A DNA stretch of 42,503 nt from Terriglobia bacterium (GTDB taxonomy: Bacteria > Acidobacteriota > Terriglobia > Acidiferrales > UBA7541). This document shows positions 1 through 7,232 of this stretch, one piece after another. Both the position numbers and the translations under genes were made by a program. The stretch spans positions 1 to 42,503 of the forward strand of contig JAIQFG010000044.1 in the NCBI GenBank assembly GCA_020073375.1, in the 5' to 3' direction. The first letter of the stretch is position 1, and every line of letters starts with the position of its first letter. The notes beneath the pieces are model-generated. The model was not told the DNA's origin. It worked only from the letters and a program-made list of their open reading frames with translations, and searched no databases.

Positions 1-66
1 TTTTATCTGACGGGGAAGGGAACCACGCAGCGCGCTGCCGCGGACCTTGTCAAAGGCGGAAAGTAA
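1..66 (+). CDS. 3' end of an unidentified protein, cut by the left edge
   Basis: Frame 1 is open from the first base to a TAA at 64-66 and would encode the last 21 residues of a protein, ending in ADLVKGGK. The codons are GC-rich in third position like those of the other genes here. The palindromic repeat cluster begins about 50 bases after the stop, where such clusters sit elsewhere in the window. The fragment is too short to identify, and a chance open frame cannot be excluded. Confidence 0.35.
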   Translation, partial: FYLTGKGTTQRAAADLVKGGK

Positions 67-118
67 ATTTCTAAGATTATATCGAGCCCGCAGATGAAAG
101 TCGATTTCGCTTTCGGAT

Positions 119-195
119 GTCGGGGCTTTAGCCCCGACGAAACATACTGCTCAGTCAGGGGTTTTAACCCCTGAAGCTTCAGAGGCTGAAGCCTC
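119..195. repeat. Cluster of three different short palindromes
   Basis: Three perfect hairpins lie in a row. At 119-138 an 8-bp stem (GTCGGGGC/GCCCCGAC) encloses TTTA. At 155-174 a stem of 8-9 bp (TCAGGGGT/ACCCCTGA) encloses a few T/A bases. At 182-195 a 5-bp stem (GAGGC/GCCTC) encloses TGAA. A 12-bp palindrome (CTGAAGCTTCAG, 171-182) links the last two. The stems differ but the design is the same: a GC stem and a 3-4-base T/A-rich loop. The cluster fills the gap between the partial left-edge frame and the 3' end of the convergent cytochrome/propeller gene. Confidence 0.8.
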
Positions 196-266
196 CGCGT
201 CGACACACCTTATCTCTCCGAACTAAAGCGCGGACCTCCAAGGGTCGGAGCTGTCTTCAGCAATTC

Positions 267-1535
267 CTACTTCGCCATCGCCGGATTCTTCACCGTCACC
301 AGCGCCACCACATTCTCCCCGCTCTCGGTGATCGCCAGTTTCCCGTCCGCAAAGTGCGTCATGTTCCGCACCACGCCGCCGCCGGCGGGAATCGCCCAAG
401 TCTGGAATTTCTCAGTCTTGGGATCGAACCGCACCAGCGTGTTCGGCTTTACGGCCGATTCGCTGTACCACACAATTCCATTCACAATCGTGATTCCGTA
501 AGGCCGCGACTTGGGCCCGCCCGGAGAAGGCCACTCCTTCACGAACTTTCCGGTCTTCGCGTCGAACTCGCCCAGGTAGCCGCGCCCGTAGTCGGAATAA
601 TACAACACGTCGTCAGGTGTAATCGCCACGCGCCGCGGCCGCGCATCCTCATTCGGCAAATTGTATTCGTGAATCGCCATGGTTTCGGGATCGATGCTCG
701 CGATCTTGTTCGCCCCAAACTCCACGAAGTAGGGAATTCCCTTGGTGCTCATTACCATTCCATAGGGATTTGCTTTCGGGGTAGGCACGGTCACGGTCTT
801 GGCTTCGCCCGTTTTCGGGTCGAGGCGCCCCACCATATCCGCTCCCTGCACGGTGAACCACAAAATTCCATTTGGATCGAACAGCGGCGTGTGCGGATCG
901 CGCGCCTCTGGATCCAGAGGATATTCCGTGAACTTGCCGGTCGCCGGCTCGAACTTCCCGATATAAGCCTTGAAATTCGCGGTGAACCAGATGTTGCCTT
1001 GCTTATCCATCACCAGGCCGTGCGGCCCGGACATCGGCGTATCCGGATGGTATTGCTTGATGTCCCCGGTCTTCGGATCGATGTGCCCCAGCACGTTGGC
1101 CATGTGCCCGGTAAACCAGATCGAGCCGTCCGGCCCGGCCAGCGGATCGTGCGGGCGGGTTCCGGGCGTCGGCAGCTTCCATTCCTGGAAGGACACATCC
1201 ACGGGACCGGGGATCAGCACCGCCGGAGGCGCCGGCTTCTCGGGAAAATTCGTGCTCAGGTAATCCAGCACCGCGTCGACCTTGTCCGCGGGAATCGCGG
1301 CGCCCACGTTCAGCATCATGGACACCGTCGTTTTCCACTCCTCGCGAGAATGCCCGGCATTGGTAATGTTTCCCAGGCTGTGGCAAACCGCGCAGGCCGT
1401 CTGCACCAGCGGCTTTACTTCGCCATCGGGCAGCACGATCGGAGCGCGCCCGCCCATCTGGGCCTGGCTTGGCGCAGGAACCGCAACCATCGCGCAGGAA
1501 ATCGCCGCCAACGTAAAAAGTGTTTTCGCGCGCAT
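267..1535 (-). CDS. Exported cytochrome c / Vgb-like beta-propeller protein
   Basis: A 422-residue protein. Residues 1-26 form a signal peptide ending in SQAQ. One c-type haem motif, CAVCH at 48-52, follows in a short cytochrome-like domain (to about residue 100). From about 125 to the end there is a propeller of repeated blades with IWFT, GKFEP and LDPKTG patterns, as in the virginiamycin B lyase (Vgb) and SMP-30/NHL groups. It should act in the periplasm. The start is the ATG at 1535, preceded by GGAGGT, although the frame stays open to 2369. The haem domain suggests electron transfer or redox sensing. Antibiotic lyase activity should not be assumed, because the Vgb fold is widely reused. 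It diverges from the PEBP gene across 207 bases. Confidence 0.85.
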   Translation of the reverse strand: MRAKTLFTLAAISCAMVAVPAPSQAQMGGRAPIVLPDGEVKPLVQTACAVCHSLGNITNAGHSREEWKTTVSMMLNVGAAIPADKVDAVLDYLSTNFPEKPAPPAVLIPGPVDVSFQEWKLPTPGTRPHDPLAGPDGSIWFTGHMANVLGHIDPKTGDIKQYHPDTPMSGPHGLVMDKQGNIWFTANFKAYIGKFEPATGKFTEYPLDPEARDPHTPLFDPNGILWFTVQGADMVGRLDPKTGEAKTVTVPTPKANPYGMVMSTKGIPYFVEFGANKIASIDPETMAIHEYNLPNEDARPRRVAITPDDVLYYSDYGRGYLGEFDAKTGKFVKEWPSPGGPKSRPYGITIVNGIVWYSESAVKPNTLVRFDPKTEKFQTWAIPAGGGVVRNMTHFADGKLAITESGENVVALVTVKNPAMAK

Positions 1536-1742
1536 AACACCTCCGAGGAATCCGCCCTGATATGTCTTAGAGTAGGGAATTGCGCCCCCGGTTTCAACCT
1601 TTTCCGGCGCCCGCCGCCCGCCGCCCATCGCAACATATCTCACTTGCAACCCGCCGCAAACTGTAATACTAACTCTACGAGCCGGTATACGCGAACTTCG
1701 ATCATCAAAGTATCCAGGCATCGAAAAGGGAGGAACTTCAGA

Positions 1743-2330
1743 ATGAGAATCAGCATCACGCAAACTTGGAAGGCACTTGCGCTCCTGGCGGCCGCGGGCG
1801 TCGTTCCAGCCTCGGCGCAGCAAGCCGCACCGCCGGCCGCGCCTCCGGCCCCTCAAATTCTGTTGAGCACGCCCGCCTACGCGGACGGCACCGATATTCC
1901 GGTAAAATACACCTGTTCGGCGACGCCCGCGGCTGTGTCTCCGGCGCTGCAGTGGAACAACATTCCCAAGGACGCGGCCAGCATCACCTTGATTTTTCAT
2001 GACCCCGACGCGCATCCCATGAAAAGCATGTGGGACGTGACCCACTGGATCGTGTGGAACATTCCCGCCACCGTGACGCAGCTTCCGGAAAACGTTCCCG
2101 CGGGACCGAAGCTGGATAACGGCGCGGTTCAGGGCAAGAATGTTCGCGGCGCCAACGGTTACCTGGGCCCTTGCCCGCCTCCGGGTAAACCGCACCACTA
2201 TACCTACGAGCTGTACGTCCTCGATAAGACCCTGGATCTTGGCCCGGATGCGTCGCGCGCCGACGTCATGAAGGAAATGGACGGCCATATTATCGGCAAG
2301 GCCGTCTATGCGGGATTCTTTCACCGGTAA
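1743..2330 (+). CDS. Exported YbhB/YbcL-type PEBP family protein
   Basis: 195 residues. A signal peptide (about 1-25, ending ASAQ) and a Pro/Ala linker precede a phosphatidylethanolamine-binding-protein domain. Family signatures are visible: HDPDAH, the HWIVWNIP strand, and the GYLGPCPPPG...HHYTYELYVLD block that forms the ligand pocket in YbhB and YbcL. The start is the ATG at 1743 behind a strong GGGAGGA site; the same frame is open far upstream, but that part is antisense to the propeller gene. Bacterial members bind small anionic ligands or act as Raf-kinase-inhibitor-like proteins, and the substrate cannot be told from sequence. The signal peptide puts this copy outside the cytoplasm. 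Confidence 0.9.
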   Translation: MRISITQTWKALALLAAAGVVPASAQQAAPPAAPPAPQILLSTPAYADGTDIPVKYTCSATPAAVSPALQWNNIPKDAASITLIFHDPDAHPMKSMWDVTHWIVWNIPATVTQLPENVPAGPKLDNGAVQGKNVRGANGYLGPCPPPGKPHHYTYELYVLDKTLDLGPDASRADVMKEMDGHIIGKAVYAGFFHR

Positions 2331-2382
2331 TGGCGATGTGCCCGGCGGGAAGCGATCCGGGTAGGCCAACGAGAAATAGAAA

Positions 2383-2434
2383 ACAGAGGCGGGTGGGCTA
2401 GTCTCCTTTGGAAGATAAGGAACCCCGCCTCTGT
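2383..2434. terminator. Inverted repeat between convergent genes, possible two-way terminator
   Basis: An 11-bp perfect inverted repeat (ACAGAGGCGGG at 2383-2393 and CCCGCCTCTGT at 2424-2434) with a 30-base loop lies between the converging PEBP gene and the lectin-like gene. There is no T-run on either side, so factor-independent termination is only a suggestion. Confidence 0.45.
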
Positions 2435-2522
2435 CGTCTAACGGGCACGTTATATCAGAATTGTTGTGATCGTTGCAAGTAAACCGAACAGGAAGTAAAT
2501 CTCGCCTGCCCGCGGGGCTCGC

Positions 2523-3194
2523 TCAGTTGATCGCGAAGCAATAGAACAGCCCCGCGCCTCCAGTGCTCACCAGATTGTCCTGGCTGCATCCCCGGCTCGG
2601 ATGCGTTGAATTCCAGGACGTGTTCCCCCCGCCATTGCGGTCGGAGTGCCCCAGTTGCACGGTGCCGGTGGTTTCACTCGTATAGTTGTTGCAGGTGTGG
2701 TCGGCGGAATCGGTGTACGCGCGCCCGTCGGTGGTCGATCCGGTCAACATGTCATGCCGGTTCGGATTGTCGCCGCGCCCATTGTTCACGTCGCCCTTCT
2801 CGGTCAGCGCCGAGAGTTTCACCAAATTGTTTCCCAACCGCGCCAGTTCCGCCGTGTCGCCGTGCAGATCGGCCAGCCCGTTGGCGATTTTTTCGCCCTT
2901 CGCGTTGTACCAGGGTCCCGCTCCGATGCGATCCCGCGCGTTCACCGCATTGGGGCCCTGCGTGCTCATGTACGCGTGCCACGTTTTAGTGCTGCCCACC
3001 GCTGCCGCCAGCGTCTGGCAAATGCGGTCCGCTCCGGCCAGGCCTCCCAGATTGGCGCCGTGCCCCGAGCCTTGGCTGGTCACGAAAAAGCTCATCGGTT
3101 GCGGCGGAGCCTGCGCGGGCTGTTGCGCTAGCGCCAGAATCGATCCAAATGCGCAAACCCCGAGCATTGCGAATGTCGCCTGAATCTTTTTCAC
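2523..3194 (-). CDS. Exported lectin-like (C-type-lectin/endostatin-fold) protein
   Basis: 223 residues with a signal peptide (1-23, ending LALAQ). The mature part begins with FFVTSQGSGHGANLGGLAGAD, followed by a Cys, TWHAYMST, a run of Asn/Gly/Asp-rich loops, and CSQDNL...GLFYCFAIN at the end. This pattern is seen in bacterial exported proteins annotated as lectins, which share the collagen NC10/endostatin and C-type-lectin fold. Five Cys in the mature part could form disulfides. The start is GTG at 3194 behind GGGAGAG with about 5 bases of spacing, so the first residue is read from GTG. The ligand is unknown; a carbohydrate or surface-adhesion role is only inferred. Confidence 0.75.
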   Translation of the reverse strand: MKKIQATFAMLGVCAFGSILALAQQPAQAPPQPMSFFVTSQGSGHGANLGGLAGADRICQTLAAAVGSTKTWHAYMSTQGPNAVNARDRIGAGPWYNAKGEKIANGLADLHGDTAELARLGNNLVKLSALTEKGDVNNGRGDNPNRHDMLTGSTTDGRAYTDSADHTCNNYTSETTGTVQLGHSDRNGGGNTSWNSTHPSRGCSQDNLVSTGGAGLFYCFAIN

Positions 3195-3370
3195 GGGTCT
3201 CTCCCTTGCCTGTTGAACTTGCAGGCCTCGACCTTAGTTTTCATGCCGGAACGTTGCGTCACCCGTGGCCCGCAGGATCTGGCCATCGCTATTTGGCCAC
3301 ACCCTATCACAAGCTTTTCCGGGCCACAAGCAGGCCGGCATAAATTCGTTTGCAGATTAGGGTTCAGTAA

Positions 3371-3399
3371 GACAGGCATCCGCCGGAGGCGGACCTGTC
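3371..3399. repeat. Two-tier hairpin repeat
   Basis: An outer 6-bp stem GACAGG/CCTGTC encloses an inner 6-bp stem TCCGCC/GGCGGA with loop GGA. It lies in the 282-base gap between the lectin-like gene and the next minus-strand gene. The outer arm begins with GACAGG, the same core as the repeat family at 32.1 kb. Nothing else is evident in this gap. Confidence 0.7.
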
Positions 3400-3476
3400 C
3401 GGTCTTGTGTGCGCTGACGAGAATCTAAACCGGAAAGGCAAGAGTGCATGCCTTACAAAGACGCAAAAATGCCCGT

Positions 3477-3878
3477 TCAGTCGTCGCTGGACTTGGGGTG
3501 CGCGGACTTCAGCGAGTCCACGTTAATGACGGGATCGGTGAACACGATGGTTTCCTTCGTGCCTGATAGCCGGAGTTCCACCAGCGAACGCGACCCGTCG
3601 GAATTCACGCGCAACAGCACGGCGTTGTCCGCGAATTTCTCCCCTTGCTTAACCCAATTTCCTTTGGACCCGGCCACGAATTTTCCGTCCTTGGAAATCG
3701 TCACCAGCGCCGTTGAATCGTGAGTTTCCAGCGACACTGAATAAATGCCCGCAGGCACTTGCACGCCGTTCACCAGGATGGGCAGCGAAAAATACAGCAT
3801 GTGCCCCTTGCGCGGGTGCGCCGAGATCGTCGAGGCCAGCAGGATAACCATCATCAACGCGATCCATTTGAGTTTCAT
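3477..3878 (-). CDS. Small exported protein of unknown function
   Basis: 133 residues. A signal peptide (1-20, ending TISAHP) is followed by one small beta-rich domain with LYFSLPILVNGVQVPAG, YSVSLE, VTISKDGKFVAG and SLVELRLSGTKE segments. It lacks obvious catalytic residues and Cys. The PAG-Y-V-S strand pattern resembles small exported acidobacterial proteins that carry no functional name; I do not recognise a named family. The start at 3878 is preferred over an in-frame ATG at 3932, because it gives a clean signal peptide and GGAGGAGG lies 12 bases upstream. It ends in a charged SAHPKSSDD tail. Confidence 0.75.
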   Translation of the reverse strand: MKLKWIALMMVILLASTISAHPRKGHMLYFSLPILVNGVQVPAGIYSVSLETHDSTALVTISKDGKFVAGSKGNWVKQGEKFADNAVLLRVNSDGSRSLVELRLSGTKETIVFTDPVINVDSLKSAHPKSSDD

Positions 3879-4206
3879 GGCTGTTGTATTCCTCCTCCGG
3901 CTCCCGCCACTGGGCAATGCTTCGTCCGGCACCCAGATTGTTCACTGGTCAGCAGGAGTTGAAAAGCTCCAATTTGGTTGCATCCAAAAATAATTTGAAA
4001 ATCGGACTCGTCTACCGTCTCTTCCCTCGGCATAGCTTTTCAACGCCACGTGGCAGCCGCTTCCAATTTCACTTGTATAACGCCGTCGCCCCTGTCGAAG
4101 TTAACCGCGCTGCGTTAAAAAATTTTCATCTGCTCATCCAATCGCTCGCCCTGCTCGTACTACAGGGTGCAAGTCCAAACTAAAAACAGAAAAGAGGGAA
4201 CAAGAA
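3879..4206. other. Non-coding gap between divergent genes
   Basis: 328 bases separate the small exported protein (minus) from the fasciclin gene (plus), so promoters for both must lie here. A TATAAC hexamer at 4076-4081 has no convincing -35 partner. I see no repeat, RNA gene or reading frame with support. Confidence 0.5.
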
Positions 4207-4752
4207 ATGAAGAAGATGACGAAGTTGTATGTCCTGGCGCTGGCCGCGGCGCCCGCGATCGTTGCGGCAACCAATCCCATGGTGGGCGGCCATGAGATGT
4301 TTCCCACGAAAAATATCATTCAAAACGCGATCAATTCCGACGATCACACCACGCTGGTGGCCGCCGTAAAGGCCGCGGGCCTGGTCGACACCCTGCAGGG
4401 CCCCGGCCCGTTCACGGTTTTTGCTCCCACCGATGAAGCATTCGCGAAGCTTCCCTCGGGCACAGTCGATACGCTCCTCATGACCGACAACAAGCCGACC
4501 CTGATCAAGATTCTCACCTACCACGTGGTTCCCGGCAGGCTCGGCAGCAAGGAAATCGCCCAAGCCATCGAGGCCGGCAGCGGCAAAGCCGAATTTAACA
4601 CCGTCAGCGGCGGCAAACTCTGGGCCAGCATGAGCGGCAAGGACCTTCTCCTTACCGACGAGAAGGGCAACATGTCCAAGGTCACCATCTCCAACGTGTA
4701 CCAGTCCAATGGGGTTATCCACGTGATCGATACCGTTCTGATGCCGAACTAA
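4207..4752 (+). CDS. Exported fasciclin (FAS1) domain protein
   Basis: 181 residues: a signal peptide (about 1-21) and one complete FAS1 domain. The H1 motif PFTVFAPTDEAF and the closing NGVIHVIDTVLMP (H2) are both intact, and LTYHVVPGRL lies between them. FAS1 domains mediate adhesion or small-ligand binding at the cell surface; single-domain exported forms are common in environmental bacteria and have no assigned reaction. The start ATG at 4207 follows GAGGGAACAAGAA. The gene stands alone; an imperfect inverted repeat begins 28 bases after its stop. Confidence 0.92.
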   Translation: MKKMTKLYVLALAAAPAIVAATNPMVGGHEMFPTKNIIQNAINSDDHTTLVAAVKAAGLVDTLQGPGPFTVFAPTDEAFAKLPSGTVDTLLMTDNKPTLIKILTYHVVPGRLGSKEIAQAIEAGSGKAEFNTVSGGKLWASMSGKDLLLTDEKGNMSKVTISNVYQSNGVIHVIDTVLMPN

Positions 4753-4780
4753 GCGACCGAATACCTGGCCAGAGGGATTA

Positions 4781-4860
4781 GTGCCACCGAGGCACAGAGA
4801 CACAGAGCGGACAAAGAATGTTTCTTTGTCTTCCTCTGAATCTCTGTGCCGCTGTGGCAA
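4781..4860. repeat. Imperfect 40-base inverted repeat with CACAGAG units
   Basis: The arms 4781-4818 and 4821-4860 are reverse complements with a few mismatches and one gap. The left arm contains GGCACAGAGACACAGAG and the right arm its counterpart, and the two meet at a short centre near ATGTT. The element fills the space between the fasciclin gene and the Dps leader, both on the plus strand, so as RNA it would fold into one long hairpin after the fasciclin stop. A terminator or an inactive miniature mobile element is possible. Confidence 0.75.
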
Positions 4861-4961
4861 TCGATCTTCCTGCCGGGAGCCCCAGTATTGACAGCTCCAC
4901 GCGGAAGGGCGTATAGCTTTGGTTGACTTCGATACCCCACGCCTCGGAAGGAGACCACCCC

Positions 4962-5603
4962 ATGAGCCCCAGGAAAGAGGAAACTCGCACTCGTATTAAT
5001 CAACTCGAAGAAGGATCGCAGCGCGCCAAGCCCATCCTGCACCAGCACGCCCGGGAAATTCAACCCTATGGCAAGATTGCCAAGTTGCCAATCGCATTGG
5101 ACGAGACCGCCTGCGAGACCAGCGTCAACAACCTCAACCAGATTCTCGCCGATACCATGACCCTTCGCGACATGTACAAGAAGCACCATTGGCAAGTGGC
5201 TGGCGTCACCTTCTATCAACTCCACCTGCTGTACGACAAGCACTACGGCGAGCAGGACGAACTGGTCGACTCCGTCGCCGAACGCATCCAGCTTCTCGGT
5301 GGCGTCAGCATCGCCATGGCCGCCGACGTGGCCGAAACCACCATCATTCCGCGGCCCCCTCGCGGCAGGGAAGAAGTCCCCGTCCAGATTTCTCGCCTGC
5401 TCGAAGCCCACGAATTTATCCTGAAGGAAGCCCGGGCCATGGCCCGACAGGCTTCCGAAGTCGGCGACGACGGCACCAACGACTTGCTCGTCAGCGACAT
5501 CATCCGCACCAATGAGCTTCAGGTCTGGTTCCTGGCCGAACACCTGGTAGCCGTCCCCCTGCTGCACCCAGAGCAGGCCAAAGCCGCCCTGTCAGGCCGG
5601 TAG
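4962..5603 (+). CDS. dps: Dps/ferritin-like DNA-protection protein
   Basis: 213 residues. The central four-helix-bundle region carries the Dps signature: KKHHWQVAG (74-81), then LHLLYDKHYGEQDELVDSVAERIQLLGG. Here His, Asp and Glu would form the inter-subunit ferroxidase site, which oxidises ferrous iron with peroxide and so protects DNA. The N-terminal extension of about 50 residues is charged (SPRKEETRTR), as in Dps proteins that bind DNA through a tail. The start is the ATG at 4962 behind GGAAGGAG; an upstream TTG at 4923 in the same frame has no such site. The protein is somewhat longer than E. coli Dps because of the tail. Confidence 0.88.
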   Translation: MSPRKEETRTRINQLEEGSQRAKPILHQHAREIQPYGKIAKLPIALDETACETSVNNLNQILADTMTLRDMYKKHHWQVAGVTFYQLHLLYDKHYGEQDELVDSVAERIQLLGGVSIAMAADVAETTIIPRPPRGREEVPVQISRLLEAHEFILKEARAMARQASEVGDDGTNDLLVSDIIRTNELQVWFLAEHLVAVPLLHPEQAKAALSGR

Positions 5604-5675
5604 CCATCGGCAGCAACATACGAGTCCCATCGAAGTTGCGTGATTATCACTTGCCCTGATTCTGGCAGGTCAACG

Positions 5676-5782
5676 GTCCCTAGGGACGGCACAATGTAGG
5701 CCACCACGGAAGTGGTGGGAATAACCCCGCAAGAAATCAAAGCCCCATAGGGGCGGCACAATGTTTACCCTGTGCCGCCCCT
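5676..5782. repeat. Palindrome plus GGCACAATGT units in tandem
   Basis: Unit 1 is the palindrome GTCCCTAGGGAC (5676-5687) followed by GGCACAATGT. Unit 2 is GCCCC-ATA-GGGGC (5742-5754) followed by the same GGCACAATGT. Between them is a hairpin CCACCAC-GGAA-GTGGTGG (5701-5718). The second unit is also part of a 12-bp perfect inverted repeat (AGGGGCGGCACA at 5749-5760, with its complement at 5771-5782). The cluster sits between the converging dps and reductase genes. Confidence 0.85.
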
Positions 5783-5834
5783 CCGAGGCCCTCGTTGGTG
5801 CATTCAGTTCAGATCTTTATGACAATTACGGAAT

Positions 5835-6731
5835 TCACCCCTGGTTCGATGCCGTCGATTTCCCCCGAATCAGCTCCACCAATTCCCGCGTAACCGGCGC
5901 CTCTAATCCATGCTCCTGCGCCCCGCGCAAAATGGGCCCCGCGATGGCATCCAGTTCCGGGGGATTGCCCGCGGCCACGTCCTTCTGCATGGAACTCCGC
6001 CCGTCTCCTGGAATTTTGTCAAATATCGCAAAAATGTCGTCCCCATTGAACGCCGTCCCGCACGCGGTGCTCACCGCGCAGGCTTCGCGCACCGCCCCTT
6101 CCAGTCTTTTCCGCCATTCGGGAGCGCGGCACACTTCGCCGATGGGTGCGGCCGCCGCGGTGGTCGTCAGCGCAAACGGCGCCAGCACCACCAGTTTGCT
6201 CCACAGCAATCTCTTTTCGTCCGCATCAAATTGGCACTTGATCCCAAACTTCCTTAATTGATCGAGCGTCGTGCCCAGCCGGCTCTCCCCGATCGAGGAC
6301 ACATTCAGCCGTACGGCCATCGACCCGACCAGAAATTTCCCCGGCGCAACGCGCTCGGTTTCCACGCGTATCGCCGCCGGAACCACGCGGTCGTGCCCGA
6401 ACCTGGCCCGCAACTGCGCCACATGGTCGATCCCATTCAGAAGCGGCACCACCGCGCCAATCTCCTCCGGCTTCACCGCCACGCTGCGCAACGCTGCCTC
6501 CAGTTGCGTGGCCTTCACCGCGATCCAAAGGACGTCATACGCCCGCGCCACGTTTTCGGCTCGTTCCACGTGCGCGCGGAATGTCCCGGCCGAATTTTGC
6601 AGCGACAGCTCGGCAGGGTACCCTTGCAACGTCCCGGGACGCACCACGACCGTGACCTCCTCTCCCGCCGTGGCCAGCGCCACCCCAATCAACCCTCCAA
6701 CCCCGCCCGCCCCCAGTATCGCGTGCCGCAT
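5835..6731 (-). CDS. Ketopantoate reductase family (PanE/ApbA) dehydrogenase
   Basis: 298 residues, the usual length. The N-terminal Rossmann motif is GAGGVGG (8-14), followed by AVKATQ with Lys73, and LLNGID with Asn99 of the nicotinamide site. The C-terminal domain has WSKL with Lys179 at the catalytic lysine position of PanE, and SSMQKDVAAGNPPELD with the Ser and Asp of the substrate pocket. Family members reduce 2-dehydropantoate with NADPH. The Asn that normally follows the catalytic lysine by four residues is Leu183 here, so the substrate may differ. The start ATG at 6731 follows GGGAGGCGGAG. It lies 24 bases downstream of the ABM gene, probably in one transcript. Confidence 0.85.
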   Translation of the reverse strand: MRHAILGAGGVGGLIGVALATAGEEVTVVVRPGTLQGYPAELSLQNSAGTFRAHVERAENVARAYDVLWIAVKATQLEAALRSVAVKPEEIGAVVPLLNGIDHVAQLRARFGHDRVVPAAIRVETERVAPGKFLVGSMAVRLNVSSIGESRLGTTLDQLRKFGIKCQFDADEKRLLWSKLVVLAPFALTTTAAAAPIGEVCRAPEWRKRLEGAVREACAVSTACGTAFNGDDIFAIFDKIPGDGRSSMQKDVAAGNPPELDAIAGPILRGAQEHGLEAPVTRELVELIRGKSTASNQG

Positions 6732-6755
6732 CTCCGCCTCCCGGTCGATCTGCCG

Positions 6756-7052
6756 TCAGATGTCTATCGGTTCTCCAAAATGCTCCACCACTGGAAACGG
6801 ATCGTAAAAATGGTGCAGCAACTCGCGCCATTCCCGGTACCGCTCCGATTGCCGAAATCCCACGGTATGATCCTCCAGCGCATTCCACGACACAGACAGC
6901 AAATAGCGGTTCGGCGTTTCCAGGCACCTGCGCAAGTTCATCCCGCCAAACCCCGGCGAAGCCTCAATCAGCGGCCGCGCCTTGCCCATGGCCTTCTGAA
7001 AGTCCGCTTCCTGCCCCGGCCGCACAGTCAACGTCGCTATTTCCAGGATCAT
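6756..7052 (-). CDS. ABM-domain (antibiotic biosynthesis monooxygenase-like) protein
   Basis: 98 residues forming one ferredoxin-like ABM domain: MILEIATLTVRPGQEADFQKA at the start, then the GFGGMNLRRCLETPNRYLLSVSW strand-turn-strand, then a helix with FRQSERYREWRELLHHFY. Small cytoplasmic dimers of this family include quinol monooxygenases and haem-degrading enzymes, and many have no known substrate. It is the first gene of a likely two-gene unit with the ketopantoate-reductase-like gene, which begins 24 bases after its stop. The start at 7052 matches the family N terminus although its ribosome-binding site is poor. Confidence 0.82.
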   Translation of the reverse strand: MILEIATLTVRPGQEADFQKAMGKARPLIEASPGFGGMNLRRCLETPNRYLLSVSWNALEDHTVGFRQSERYREWRELLHHFYDPFPVVEHFGEPIDI

Positions 7053-7232
7053 CCGCGCATTTTCTCAACCAATTTCTCACCCGTCCAGACATTACTCAGT
7101 GCTCGTCGCCGTCCCTTGCGCTTTTATCCAGTTTTCACCCCGCCCTAACCCGCCCGCAACCCATGCAGGTTACGAAACTTCCTTGCAGATCGCATGACCA
7201 TGGGAACCCCGCTCCGGTGCTATGATTCCGCC

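Noticed and set aside
354..1742. Long plus-strand open frame running into the PEBP gene
   Set aside because: It is antisense to the propeller gene, His/Arg-rich like a shadow frame, and the PEBP start at 1743 has a strong ribosome-binding site and signal peptide.
4051..4065. A sigma-54-like sequence (TGGCA, five bases, TTCCA) upstream of the fasciclin gene
   Set aside because: The -12 GC is replaced, and no enhancer-like site or regulator gene is near. It is one mismatch from consensus in a long gap and is easily found by chance.
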